64,000 bases of DNA from Pseudothauera nasutitermitis (GTDB taxonomy: Bacteria; Pseudomonadota; Gammaproteobacteria; Burkholderiales; Rhodocyclaceae), in NCBI RefSeq assembly GCF_004801295.1, contig NZ_SSOC01000006.1:310001-374000 (forward strand). Reading direction: 5' to 3'. Position 1 is the first letter of the stretch, and each line of letters starts with the position of its first letter. This document shows positions 43,320 through 52,665 of the stretch, piece after piece. Both the position numbers and the translations under genes were made by a program. The notes below the pieces were generated by a model. That model did no database searches. It was not told where the DNA came from and worked only from the letters and a program-made list of their open reading frames with translations.

Positions 43320-45122
43320 TCAGGCGGCCGGCTGGGCGAGCAGGGTACGCGCGTCGAGCAGCCGGCAGGCGTCGTTCTTTGCCAGTTCGGCCAGGGCGCG
43401 GCGGGTCGCCACCAGCACCCGGGAGCTGTCCGGGTTGGCCAGCATGACCAGGCGCTGCGTGGCGCCGCTCCACACCAGGCAGCCGCGCATCGGTTCGCCT
43501 TCCGGCAGGTCCACCACCAGCCAGCTACCGGGGCCGGCGGTGGCTGCCGGGTGATGGCCGATGGCCGTGGCGGCGTAGCCGCCGTGGCTGAACAGGCGCA
43601 GGCCGTTGGGCCCCAGCGGCGCGCTCAGGCGGGCCGGATCGGGCGCTGGCTGAGGCTGAGCGGCCGGGCGCTGGCCGGCTATCAGGGCGCTGTGCAGGCT
43701 CATGCAGGGCGCCATCGCGGCCTGCCGGGCCGCTTCGTCGAGGCCCAATGCCGACAGCCCCTGATTGAGGTCGCGCACCAGCGCCGGCAGGCCGTTGAGC
43801 CAGCGCGAGCGGCCATGCGGATCCTGCGGCGGGTGGGCGCTGCGCAGCAGGCGGTCGGCCAGCTCGGCGGCGCTGCGCCATTGCGCATGGCCGTCGCCGT
43901 GGTGGTAGTGCAGACGGGCCAGCAGGGGCAGCCAGGAGCGCGTGAGGAACGTGCGGATCGCATCCGGGGTGTCGGTGCTGCTCAGGCGGTTGATCAGGTG
44001 GGTGGCCTGGATCAGCGAGTGCTCGCGGCGCTCGGCGCGTTCGGCGAGTTCCACGGCCGGAGGGCCGAGGGCGAAGGCGGCGGTGCGGCGTTCTTCCGCC
44101 AGCGCATCGGCCTCGCACAGGATTTCCTCGAGGTGCTCCGGTTGCTGCAGCGCCCGTCCGGCCAATGCCTGCAGGGTGAGCGCGGCGGGGTGCGTGGCCG
44201 GGCATTGCGGGCCGAGCGTGGCGCCCAGTGTGATCAGGCGTTCGAGCAGTGCGCGTGCCTTGCGCGTGCCCTGCACGTGGTCGGCCAGGATGCACTGGCG
44301 GAACGGTTCGCGCAGCAAGGCCAGCGCGGCGGCCAGTTGCGGGCTGATCTCCGTGCATTGCGGCAGCGCGTCGAACAGGCGATCCACGCTCTGCGCGGCG
44401 GCCTGCGCGGGCGGCAGGTCGGGTGCCGCTGGCGCGCTGGTGGGGGGCGCGACAGGTGCCGGCGGCGGAGCCGTTGGGGGCGGCGCGGGACGAGCGGGCG
44501 CGGGGGTGTTGAACGGCGCCGGGGATGCGTTGCCTGCGGGGGGGCGGGGGCGCTCCGTCTGGCGCGGCGAGATGCCGGCCGTCGACATGGTTTCGTTGAG
44601 TTCGCGGTACAGTGCGTGCAGGGTATGGCCCAGCGGTTCGGCGCAGCGTTCGAGAAAGCGCAGGCGCTGGGCGGCATCGAAACCGGCGGCGTCGGACAGC
44701 GCGCGCAGCGCGCTGCACACCGCCTCGGGGCCGACCGGGGTCTGCTCGGCGGCCGCGTCGCGCTGTTCCAGCAGGGTCATGTAGCGCTGGTGCAGGCGGA
44801 CCAGCTCGGCACCGCAGCGTTCGCGCAGGCGGCGCGCCAGCGCGGTGAGTTCCAGGGTGAATTCGAGGTCGTTCTCGTGCACCAGGCTGATGCGCGAGGC
44901 GGTCAGCCCGTGTGCGCGTTCGAAGCCGCGCCGGTCGTGCAGGCCGGCCAGTTCGTCGTGGGCCTGGCCGGCGGCGTGCAGGAAGCGTTGCAGCCAGTCG
45001 CCGTGGTCGAACCCCATCGCGCGGGCGAACTGCTCCAGGCGGGCGAGCAGCGCGGTGCGGCATTGCTCGCGCAGGCGGGGCTGCAGCGGGAGGTCCTGCG
45101 CGGCGCGGGTGGGGTCGTTCAT
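43320..45122 (-). CDS. DUF1631 family protein
   Basis: A 600-residue protein matching the plan of DUF1631 proteins. An N-terminal helical region (LAGLHDRRGFERAHGLTASRISLVHENDLE near 60-90) leads to a Pro/Ala-rich linker (about 195-245), a second helical part (265-480) and a C-terminal beta domain with a PilZ-like feel (GSWLVVDLPEGEPMRGCLVWSGATQRLVMLANPDSSRVL). The family is of unknown function, found mainly in beta- and gammaproteobacteria, and has been discussed near c-di-GMP-related genes. The gene is alone on the minus strand, convergent with the HerA-like gene. Confidence 0.75.
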   Translation of the reverse strand: MNDPTRAAQDLPLQPRLREQCRTALLARLEQFARAMGFDHGDWLQRFLHAAGQAHDELAGLHDRRGFERAHGLTASRISLVHENDLEFTLELTALARRLRERCGAELVRLHQRYMTLLEQRDAAAEQTPVGPEAVCSALRALSDAAGFDAAQRLRFLERCAEPLGHTLHALYRELNETMSTAGISPRQTERPRPPAGNASPAPFNTPAPARPAPPPTAPPPAPVAPPTSAPAAPDLPPAQAAAQSVDRLFDALPQCTEISPQLAAALALLREPFRQCILADHVQGTRKARALLERLITLGATLGPQCPATHPAALTLQALAGRALQQPEHLEEILCEADALAEERRTAAFALGPPAVELAERAERREHSLIQATHLINRLSSTDTPDAIRTFLTRSWLPLLARLHYHHGDGHAQWRSAAELADRLLRSAHPPQDPHGRSRWLNGLPALVRDLNQGLSALGLDEAARQAAMAPCMSLHSALIAGQRPAAQPQPAPDPARLSAPLGPNGLRLFSHGGYAATAIGHHPAATAGPGSWLVVDLPEGEPMRGCLVWSGATQRLVMLANPDSSRVLVATRRALAELAKNDACRLLDARTLLAQPAA

Positions 45123-45214
45123 CGCGGCGGCGGTGGAATGTGGAAAAGTGTCAATTATGCCGCCAAATGCCTTTGGCGTGCCGGGTGGTCATGCCAACGC
45201 AGCGAGGGAGGAAA

Positions 45215-46126
45215 ATGCCGATGGGGCAGGCGGTGGGTGGTTTCGGTGTCGGGCTGATGCTCGCCGTGGCGGGGGCCGCAGGGTTTTCCTTCAAGGCCAT
45301 CCTGGTCAAGCTGGCCTATCAGTACCGGGTGGACGCGGAAACCCTGCTGGCGCTGCGCATGGCCTTCTCGCTGCCCTTCTTCCTGGTGATGGGCTGGCTG
45401 GCCGCGAAGCGGGCGGAGCGGGCCCTGACGGCGCGCGACTGGGTATGGATGGCGGGTCTGGGCCTGTTCGGCTACTACCTAGCGAGCTATCTGGATTTTC
45501 TCGGGCTGGACTACATCTCCGCGGCGCTGGAGCGCCTGATCCTGTTTCTGTACCCGACGGTGGTGATCGTGCTGTCGGCGCTGTTCCTCGGCAAGCCGGT
45601 GACGCGCGGCATGCTGGCGGCGATGCTGCTGAGCTACCTGGGCATCGCGCTGGCCATCGGCCACGATCTGGAGGTTTCCGGGCCCGCGCGCGAGGTGGCG
45701 CTGGGCAGCGTGCTCGTGTTCGGCAGCGCGGTGTGCTACGCGCTCTATCTGATGGGCAACGGCCAGGTGGTCGGCCGCCTGGGTTCGGCGCGGGTAACGG
45801 CGTACGCCAGCAGCTTCGCCTGTTTCTTCAGCCTGGCGCAGTTCGTCGCCCTGCGGCCGCTGGGCCTGCTGGCGGAACAGGCCTGGCAGGTATATGCCTA
45901 CGCCGGATTGATGACCGTGTTCAGCACGGTGGCGCCGGTGTGGATGGTGTCGGAGGCGATCCGCCGCATCGGCGCCGGACCGGTCTCGCTGACCGGCATG
46001 CTGGCGCCGGCCATCACGATGCTGCTGGGCTGGTGGATCCTGGACGAGGCCATCGGCCCCTACCAACTGGCCGGCATGGCCATGGTGGTTGCCGGCATCG
46101 CGGTCATGGCGCGCGGACGCGGCTGA
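45215..46126 (+). CDS. EamA-family (DMT) transporter 2
   Basis: A 303-residue protein with ten membrane helices in two EamA repeats (FSFKAILVKLAYQYRVDAETLLALRMAFSLPFF; MLAPAITMLLGWWILDEAIGPYQLAG). GGAGG lies three bases before ATG 45215 and nine before ATG 45221, so the second may be the true start. It is unrelated in detail to the EamA protein at 39.3 kb. The substrate is unknown. Confidence 0.87.
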   Translation: MPMGQAVGGFGVGLMLAVAGAAGFSFKAILVKLAYQYRVDAETLLALRMAFSLPFFLVMGWLAAKRAERALTARDWVWMAGLGLFGYYLASYLDFLGLDYISAALERLILFLYPTVVIVLSALFLGKPVTRGMLAAMLLSYLGIALAIGHDLEVSGPAREVALGSVLVFGSAVCYALYLMGNGQVVGRLGSARVTAYASSFACFFSLAQFVALRPLGLLAEQAWQVYAYAGLMTVFSTVAPVWMVSEAIRRIGAGPVSLTGMLAPAITMLLGWWILDEAIGPYQLAGMAMVVAGIAVMARGRG

Positions 46127-46171
46127 CCGGGGGAAGGCTGGTTTGCGAGTGTTCGTGCGGCGCGGGGGCGT

Positions 46172-47380
46172 TCAGTGCCGTGCGCCCAGGCGGACGAGCA
46201 GGGCGCCTGCGCTGGCCAGCACCGCGACGCCGACCACGCCCGCCCAGCCCAGCCGGGCGAGTGCCAGCCCGCCGAGCGCCGAGCCGGCGGCCATGCCGGC
46301 GAACATGCCGGTGATCAGTACCGCGTTGATGCGGCTGCGCGCGTCCGGATCGAGGCCGTACACGATGGTCTGGTGGGCCACCAGCACGGCCTGGATGCCG
46401 AAGTCGAAACCGATCGCGCCGACCACCAGCAGGACCAGCTGGAGGTGCGCGGACAGCAGCGGCGCCAGCCACAGGATGGCGAAGGCGGTCAGGGTGAGGG
46501 CCGCGCCGAATACCGCGACCGGCCGTGGGCCGCGCCGGTCGGCCAGGCGTCCGGCCAGCGGCGCGGCCAGCGCGCCGGCGGCGCCGGCCAGGCCGAAGGC
46601 GCCGGCCGCCGCGCTGCCGAGGCCGAACTCGGCATGCAGCATGATCGCCAGCGTGGACCAGAAGGCGCTGAAACCCACCGACAGCAGCCCCTGGGCCAGT
46701 GCGGCGCGGCGCAGGGCCGGGTAGCGCCGCCACAGGCTGCCGAGCGAGCCGAGCAGGGAGAGATAGCTGGCCCGCGTGGTGGGGGCGATGTGCGGTAGGC
46801 GGTACCACATCACCACGCCGATGGTGGCCACCGGCAGCGCGGCGGCGAAGTACATCGCGCGCCAGCCGAACTGCTCGGCGACGAAGCCGCTGACCACCCG
46901 CGACAGCAGAATGCCCAGCAGCAGGCCGGTCATCACCGTGCCGACGATGCGTCCGCGCTGCGCGGCCGGTGCCAGGGTCGCCGCGGTGGGCAGGATGTCC
47001 TGCGCCAGGGTTGCGGCCAGACCCATGCCGAGGCTGGCGGCGAGCAGCAGGCCGATGCCCGGCGCGCAGCCGCTGGCGAGCAGCGCGGCGGTCAGCGCCA
47101 CGGCCTTCAGCACGATGATCAGGCGGCGGTCGTAGCGGTCGCCCAGCGGGGCCAGCAGCAGGATGCCGAGGGCGTAGCCGAGCTGGGTGAACGTGGGGAT
47201 CAGGCTGGTGTCGCCGGCCGTGGCGCCGAGGTCCGCGCCGAGCAGGCCGAGCATGGGCTGGCTGTAGTACAGCGAGGCCACGCTGAGGCCTGCTCCGCAG
47301 GCGAGCAGCAGGACCAGCGCGGGAGTCGGCCCGGCGTGTTGGGGAAGCGGACTGACATGCGCGCTTTGAATGTTCGACAT
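46172..47380 (-). CDS. MFS exporter
   Basis: A 402-residue major facilitator with 12 helices. Motif A is LLAPLGDRYDRRLII after helix 2, with a matching GRLADRRGPRPVAV in the second half. YYSQPMLGLLG in helix 1 is typical of the YnfM/NepI-like DHA1 group. The start at 47380 (MSNIQSAHV) fits membrane topology; the open extension to 47461 reaches across the regulator's promoter. It is divergent from a LysR-type gene, which probably controls it. Substrate unknown. Confidence 0.88.
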   Translation of the reverse strand: MSNIQSAHVSPLPQHAGPTPALVLLLACGAGLSVASLYYSQPMLGLLGADLGATAGDTSLIPTFTQLGYALGILLLAPLGDRYDRRLIIVLKAVALTAALLASGCAPGIGLLLAASLGMGLAATLAQDILPTAATLAPAAQRGRIVGTVMTGLLLGILLSRVVSGFVAEQFGWRAMYFAAALPVATIGVVMWYRLPHIAPTTRASYLSLLGSLGSLWRRYPALRRAALAQGLLSVGFSAFWSTLAIMLHAEFGLGSAAAGAFGLAGAAGALAAPLAGRLADRRGPRPVAVFGAALTLTAFAILWLAPLLSAHLQLVLLVVGAIGFDFGIQAVLVAHQTIVYGLDPDARSRINAVLITGMFAGMAAGSALGGLALARLGWAGVVGVAVLASAGALLVRLGARH

Positions 47381-47402
47381 GGGGTGAATGTGCGCCGTTG
47401 AT

Positions 47403-47424
47403 CGGATGGTGCGATTTTTATCCG
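47403..47424. promoter_or_regulatory. Inverted repeat in MFS/LysR divergent promoter
   Basis: CGGAT (47403-47407) and ATCCG (47420-47424) form a 5-bp inverted repeat with a 12-base AT-rich centre, the general form of a LysR-type site, in the 98-bp gap. It is short enough to occur by chance. Confidence 0.3.
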
Positions 47425-47478
47425 TAAATGTCTGGTGCTGTAGTAGCCTGCGGTGCAGCATTGATATACGTTGAAAGT

Positions 47479-48447
47479 ATGAAAGAGCCGCCGATTTCGC
47501 AGGGTTCCGCCGGTGCCGACCGTGTCGAGCTGCTGCGCACCTTCGTGCGCATCGTCGAATCCGGCAGTCTGTCGGCCGCCGCGCCGCATCTTGGCACCAC
47601 GCAGCCCACGGTCAGCCGCCGCCTGCAGGCGCTGGAGCGCACATTGGGGCTGGTGTTGCTGCAGCGTTCCACGCACGGCATGAAGCTCACCGGTGAGGGC
47701 GAGCGCTGCTATGCGCATGCGCGCGACCTGATCGAGCGCTGGCAGGCGATGGAGCTGGACTTGGGCGGCGCGCGGGACGAGCCGCGCGGCCATCTGCGCG
47801 TGCTGGTGCCGCATGCCTTCGGCCAGGATCAGTTGATGGCGCCGCTGACCGACTACCTGCGGCGTTATCCCGAGGTGTCGGTGGAGTGGCTGCTGCACGA
47901 CCGCCGGCCGGATTTCGTCGCCGAGGGCATCGATTGCGCGGTGCAGGTCGGCGAGGTGGCCGATGCTTCGGTGGTCGCGGTGCGTCTGGCGGAGGTGCCG
48001 CGCATCGTGGCGGCCGCGCCGGGGGCCTGGGGCGATGGGGCGCCGCCCACTCGCATCGAGGAACTGGCCGCCATGCCCTGGCTGGCGCTGCGTACCTATT
48101 ACTGCGACGAGGTGGCGTTGACGCGCGCGGACGATGGCCGGCGGGCGAGCTTCCCGATCCGCCCGCGCCTGAGCACGGACAGCCTGTATGCGCTGTGCGG
48201 CGCCGCGCGCGCCGGGCTGGGGGCCTGCGTGGTGTCGGCCTGGATGGCCGCCGAGGACGTCCGCCATGGACGCCTGTGCCATCTGCTGCCCGAATGGGAA
48301 GCGCCGCCCCTGCCGGTGTATCTGGCCTATCCGCACGCGCGGCACTATCCGGCCAAGCTGCGCGCCTTCAATGCCGTGATGCGCGCCTACATGCCCACCC
48401 TGACCGGCATGCGCGCGCCCACCCCGGCTTCGGCCGGGCAGGGTTGA
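47479..48447 (+). CDS. LysR-type transcriptional regulator
   Basis: A 322-residue LysR regulator. The helix-turn-helix (about 18-75) reads LLRTFVRIVESGSLSAAAPHLGTTQPTVSRRLQALE. A periplasmic-binding-like effector domain follows (RGHLRVLVPHAFGQDQL; VYLAYPHARHYPAKLRAFNAVM). The start at 47479 (MKEPPIS) is the most plausible; an upstream ATG at 47428 has no ribosome site. It faces the MFS gene and probably regulates it in response to an exported compound. Confidence 0.9.
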   Translation: MKEPPISQGSAGADRVELLRTFVRIVESGSLSAAAPHLGTTQPTVSRRLQALERTLGLVLLQRSTHGMKLTGEGERCYAHARDLIERWQAMELDLGGARDEPRGHLRVLVPHAFGQDQLMAPLTDYLRRYPEVSVEWLLHDRRPDFVAEGIDCAVQVGEVADASVVAVRLAEVPRIVAAAPGAWGDGAPPTRIEELAAMPWLALRTYYCDEVALTRADDGRRASFPIRPRLSTDSLYALCGAARAGLGACVVSAWMAAEDVRHGRLCHLLPEWEAPPLPVYLAYPHARHYPAKLRAFNAVMRAYMPTLTGMRAPTPASAGQG

Positions 48448-48476
48448 GCGGGCGGGGTGCCCTGCCCGCGCGTGGC

Positions 48477-49310
48477 TCAGCCCAGCTTCAGGCGCCGGCA
48501 GATCTCGCTGGTCAGGCCGGCCTGGTTCATGCTGTAGAAGTGCAGGCCGGGCGCGCCGGCGGCGATCAGCCTCTCGCACAGCGTGGTGACCACGTCCAGG
48601 CCGAAGGCGCGGATGGATTCCGCGTCGTCGCCGTAGGCCTCGAACTTGCGCCGCATCCAGCGCGGCAGCTCGGCGCCGCAGGCGTCCGAAAAGCGTGCCA
48701 GCTTGGAGAAACTGGCGATCGGCATGATGCCGGGGACCACCGGCTTGTCGATGCCCAGCCTGCGCACCGCGTCGACGAAATGCAGGTAAGCGTCGAGGTT
48801 GTAGAAGTACTGGGTGATCGCCGAATCGGCGCCGGCATCCATCTTGCGCTTGAAGGCGGCCAGGTCGTCGGCCGGGGTGCGCGCCTGCGGGTGCCATTCC
48901 GGGTAGGCGGCGACTTCGAGGTGGAAGCGGCTGCCGGTCTCGGCGCGGATGAATTCGACCAGTTCGTTGGCGTAGCGGAACTCGCCCGGATCGCCCACGC
49001 CGGACGGCAGGTCGCCGCGCAGCGCGACGATGCGGCGGATGCCGGCGTCGGCGTATTCGCGCAGGATTTCGCGGATGCCCTCGCGCGTGGAACCGATGCA
49101 GGACAGGTGCGGAGCGGCCTCGCTGCCGGCGGCAGCGATGGCCCGCACGGTGGCGAAGGTGCGCTCGCGCGTGGAGCCGCCGGCGCCGTAGGTCACCGAG
49201 AAGAAGGCGGGCTTGAGTTCGGCCAGCTTGGCGTGGACCGCGCGCAGCTTGTCCGCGCCTTCGGCGGTCTGCGGCGGAAAGAATTCGATGGAGAGTTCAG
49301 TCTTGTGCAT
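48477..49310 (-). CDS. metF: 5,10-Methylenetetrahydrofolate reductase
   Basis: A 277-residue flavoprotein making 5-methyl-THF for methionine synthesis. Family features: the Glu in LSIEFFPPQT, FFSVTYGAGGSTRERT, AALRGDLP-type segment (IVALRGDLPSGVGD) for flavin, and ITQYFYNLDAYLHFVD. Length is normal for the short bacterial form. The ATG overlaps the end of tlyA by 14 bases. It closes a metK-ahcY-tlyA-metF run of SAM-cycle genes. Confidence 0.95.
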   Translation of the reverse strand: MHKTELSIEFFPPQTAEGADKLRAVHAKLAELKPAFFSVTYGAGGSTRERTFATVRAIAAAGSEAAPHLSCIGSTREGIREILREYADAGIRRIVALRGDLPSGVGDPGEFRYANELVEFIRAETGSRFHLEVAAYPEWHPQARTPADDLAAFKRKMDAGADSAITQYFYNLDAYLHFVDAVRRLGIDKPVVPGIMPIASFSKLARFSDACGAELPRWMRRKFEAYGDDAESIRAFGLDVVTTLCERLIAAGAPGLHFYSMNQAGLTSEICRRLKLG

Positions 49311-50124
49311 GTCGCATCCGGATGAAGAATTCGTGGTTGCCGTCGGTGCCGGTGATCGGCGAGTCGTACCAGCCGTGTACCGCCAGTGCGCAGGACTGCG
49401 CGGCGGCGCGCAGCTTGCGTTCGACCTCGCCGTACAGCCTGGTGTCGCGCACGATGCCGCCCTTGGCCAGCCCTTGCGGGCCGACCTCGAACTGCGGCTT
49501 GACCAGTGCGAGGATGTCGCCGCCGGCGGCGAGCAGCGCCGGCCATTGCGGCAGCAGCAGCGTCAGTGAGATGAAGCTGGCGTCGCAGACAATCAGGCCG
49601 AATCCGCCGGGCGGCAAGTGCTCGCCCAGATCGGTGGCGGCCAGATGGCGGGCGTTGAGGCCTTCCAGCGTGGTGTTGCGCGTTTCGCCGGCCAGGCGGG
49701 GATGCAACTGGCCGTGGCCGACCTCGACGCCGACCACGCGCGCGGCGCCGGCCTGCAGCAGGCAATCGGTAAACCCGCCGGTGGACTGGCCCACGTCCAG
49801 GCAGATGCGGCCGGCCGGGTCGAGCCCGCTGGCCGCCAGCGCCCCGGCCAGTTTCAGGCCGCCGCGCGAGACGTAGCGATCGGCGGCGTCCGGGGTGACC
49901 GTCAGCACGGCGGAATCCGGCAGCTCCTGCGCGGGTTTGCCCACCGCCACGCCGTCGGCCCGCACCCGGCCGGCCTCGATCAGCACCCGCGCCGCGGTGC
50001 GCGAGGCCGCCAGCCCCTGCTGCACCAGCAACTGGTCGGCGCGCGGCAGGCCGCGCGGGATCGTGGCGGGCGCCGTGGGGCGCTCGGCGGCGGGCCGGCT
50101 GCTGCGGCGGTGGAAGGATTTCAT
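49297..50124 (-). CDS. tlyA: TlyA-family rRNA 2'-O-methyltransferase
   Basis: A 275-residue S4-domain plus FtsJ-like methyltransferase. The N-terminal S4 RNA-binding domain is RADQLLVQQGLAASRTAARVLIEAGRV. The SAM domain has SRGGLKLAGAL, CLDVGQSTGGFTDCLLQAGAARVVGVEVG, LIVCDASFISL and LVKPQFEVGPQGLAKGGIV. TlyA methylates 16S and 23S rRNA cytidines in actinobacteria; gram-negative members are assumed to do similar work. It lies one base from the PIN toxin stop. Confidence 0.92.
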   Translation of the reverse strand: MKSFHRRSSRPAAERPTAPATIPRGLPRADQLLVQQGLAASRTAARVLIEAGRVRADGVAVGKPAQELPDSAVLTVTPDAADRYVSRGGLKLAGALAASGLDPAGRICLDVGQSTGGFTDCLLQAGAARVVGVEVGHGQLHPRLAGETRNTTLEGLNARHLAATDLGEHLPPGGFGLIVCDASFISLTLLLPQWPALLAAGGDILALVKPQFEVGPQGLAKGGIVRDTRLYGEVERKLRAAAQSCALAVHGWYDSPITGTDGNHEFFIRMRHAQD

Positions 50125-50541
50125 TCAGCCGAGGAAAGGATTGAGGACGGTGACTTTGCCGTATGCCTGGCCGTGGGCAAGGTCCTCGCTCACCACCGTA
50201 TGGGCGCCGATGCGCTGCGCGGCGCACAGGATGGCAGCGTCCCAGTGGCTGATCTGGTGCCGTTCGCGCAGTTCCAGTGCTTCGAGTACCAGGTCCCGGT
50301 CCATGCCCTGAACGGGGCGCTGCCTGGCCAGTTGGGCGACGAGTTGCCGTGGCGCGGCGGGCGGCAGGCCGTGTCGGTGCTGGCGGGCGTTGGCGTAGAA
50401 CTCCATCAGCACCTGGGTGGACAGGCCCCAGTCGTCCCGCGCGACCCAGCTGCGGGCGACCGCCTTCTTGCCGGCATGGTCGGCCGCAAGCGAGGTGGCA
50501 TAGATCAGGATGTTGGTGTCGAGGAAGTAGGCGGGGTTCAT
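50125..50541 (-). CDS. PIN-domain ribonuclease toxin 2 (VapC-like)
   Basis: A 138-residue PIN domain. Asp8 in AYFLDTNILIYA, the Asp of ISHWDAAILCAA and the Asp of TVVSEDLAHGQAY form the expected acidic cluster. The ATG overlaps the antitoxin stop by four bases. The protein differs clearly from the PIN toxin at 11 kb (different core and length). The pair is inserted between tlyA and ahcY. Confidence 0.9.
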   Translation of the reverse strand: MNPAYFLDTNILIYATSLAADHAGKKAVARSWVARDDWGLSTQVLMEFYANARQHRHGLPPAAPRQLVAQLARQRPVQGMDRDLVLEALELRERHQISHWDAAILCAAQRIGAHTVVSEDLAHGQAYGKVTVLNPFLG

Positions 50542-50984
50542 CGGCGTTTGGCAGCATGCCCTTCCCGGGCGAGGTGGTCGATTTCCCGGATCAGGCCGCG
50601 ATCGTTGGCCTGATCGCGGCTCAGGATGGGGGCGTCGCCCCAGCGGCTGCCCGCGACGATGCCGTCGAGTTCGGCGAGCAGGCCGGTTGGCTGGCCCCGT
50701 TCCCGGTCGGCGCGGATGATGTCGACCGCCCGCGGGCCATCGGCAAGTGCTGCGGGGTATCGCGCCTGATGCTCGGCGGCGATGCGGGCGACGGTCTTGC
50801 TGCCTGCCTCCGTTGCGTACCATCCGGCGGTCTCCGGCTGGGTGGGGGGCACGGCAGGGGCTTCCACCGCCTGTTCGATGATGGCCATTAGTTCACCCTG
50901 CAGCGAACGGTGGTTGAGCATGGCGCGCTGGCGCAGACGTTCCGCGAGCGCTTCCGGCACGTTCTTGATCGACAGGTTGGGCAT
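50538..50984 (-). CDS. FitA/Arc-type antitoxin 2
   Basis: A 148-residue protein. The N-terminus PNLSIKNVPEALAERLRQRAMLNHRSLQGELMAIIEQ is a FitA-like ribbon-helix-helix. The C-terminal half (ERGQPTGLLAELDGIVAGSRWGDAPILSRD and a basic tail) is longer than in typical 80-90-residue antitoxins. The start at 50984 lies six bases from a 16-bp palindrome whose right arm contains the ribosome site GGAG. Confidence 0.85.
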   Translation of the reverse strand: MPNLSIKNVPEALAERLRQRAMLNHRSLQGELMAIIEQAVEAPAVPPTQPETAGWYATEAGSKTVARIAAEHQARYPAALADGPRAVDIIRADRERGQPTGLLAELDGIVAGSRWGDAPILSRDQANDRGLIREIDHLAREGHAAKRR

Positions 50985-50990
50985 GATGCT

Positions 50991-51027
50991 GCTCCACAAT
51001 GGTTCCGCAATGGAACCATTGTGGAGC
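50991..51027. promoter_or_regulatory. 16-bp perfect palindrome, operator of toxin-antitoxin pair 2
   Basis: GCTCCACAATGGTTCC (50991-51006) and GGAACCATTGTGGAGC (51012-51027) are perfect inverted repeats around a 5-base centre. On the minus strand the arm next to the gene ends in the GGAG ribosome site. Antitoxin binding, or folding of the leader, could therefore shut off the operon. Confidence 0.75.
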
Positions 51028-51047
51028 GCTTGCCACATGCGGGTCAA

Positions 51048-52457
<1,410 letters not shown>

Positions 52458-52539
52458 GTCGGATTCCTTGAACGTGTGGCCGGGAGGGGGTGCTGCGGTG
52501 GGCTCACCTCGTCACCCCGTGCCCGGCACGGGTTGTGTA

Positions 52540-52603
52540 AGGCGAGCGCGGTTCTGAAGAGGCCGAGCCTGGGACGGAATCGTCTCGCAGCGCTCCTCGG
52601 CGA
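52540..52603 (-). ncRNA. SAH riboswitch in the ahcY leader
   Basis: Read on the minus strand: GCCGAGGAGCGCTGC (52601-52587), a short hairpin, CCAGGCTCGGC (52572-52562), then AACCGCGCTCGCC. P1 is GCCGAG/CTCGGC, and GAGCGC (52595-52590) can form the pseudoknot with GCGCTC (52549-52544). These are the strongly conserved parts of the SAH riboswitch, an ON switch for SAH recycling genes in beta- and gammaproteobacteria. It begins at the predicted transcription start. The 80 bases between it and ahcY probably hold the expression platform (a CCCGTGCCGGGCACGGGG hairpin near 52513-52531). Confidence 0.9.
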
Positions 52604-52609
52604 ACGGGA

Positions 52610-52638
52610 ATTATAGCCGTGGCGATGCGTGCCGTGTC
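52610..52638 (-). promoter_or_regulatory. ahcY promoter
   Basis: A consensus TATAAT (52615-52610) stands seven bases before the first base of the SAH riboswitch. The -35 region lies in the metK terminator hairpin and is weak (GACACG at 17 bases). Confidence 0.65.
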
Positions 52639-52654
52639 GCACGCATCGCCACGG
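52617..52654 (-). terminator. Hairpin terminator after metK, abutting the ahcY promoter
   Basis: CCGTGGCGATGCGTGC (52654-52639) pairs perfectly with GCACGCATCGCCACGG (52632-52617) around a 6-base loop, 12 bases after the metK stop. It is followed by CTATAATT instead of a clean T run, that is, by the ahcY -10 box. Confidence 0.65.
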
Positions 52655-52665
52655 TCGGACAGATC

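Noticed and set aside
43320-43900. Possible coupling of the DUF1631 gene with the HerA-like gene as a defence pair
   Set aside because: The genes are convergent, not cotranscribed, and both belong to families usually found alone in proteobacterial chromosomes. Nothing supports a defence role.
45123-45214. Second small gene between DUF1631 and the EamA permease
   Set aside because: The short frames here lack ribosome sites and overlap the probable promoter region.
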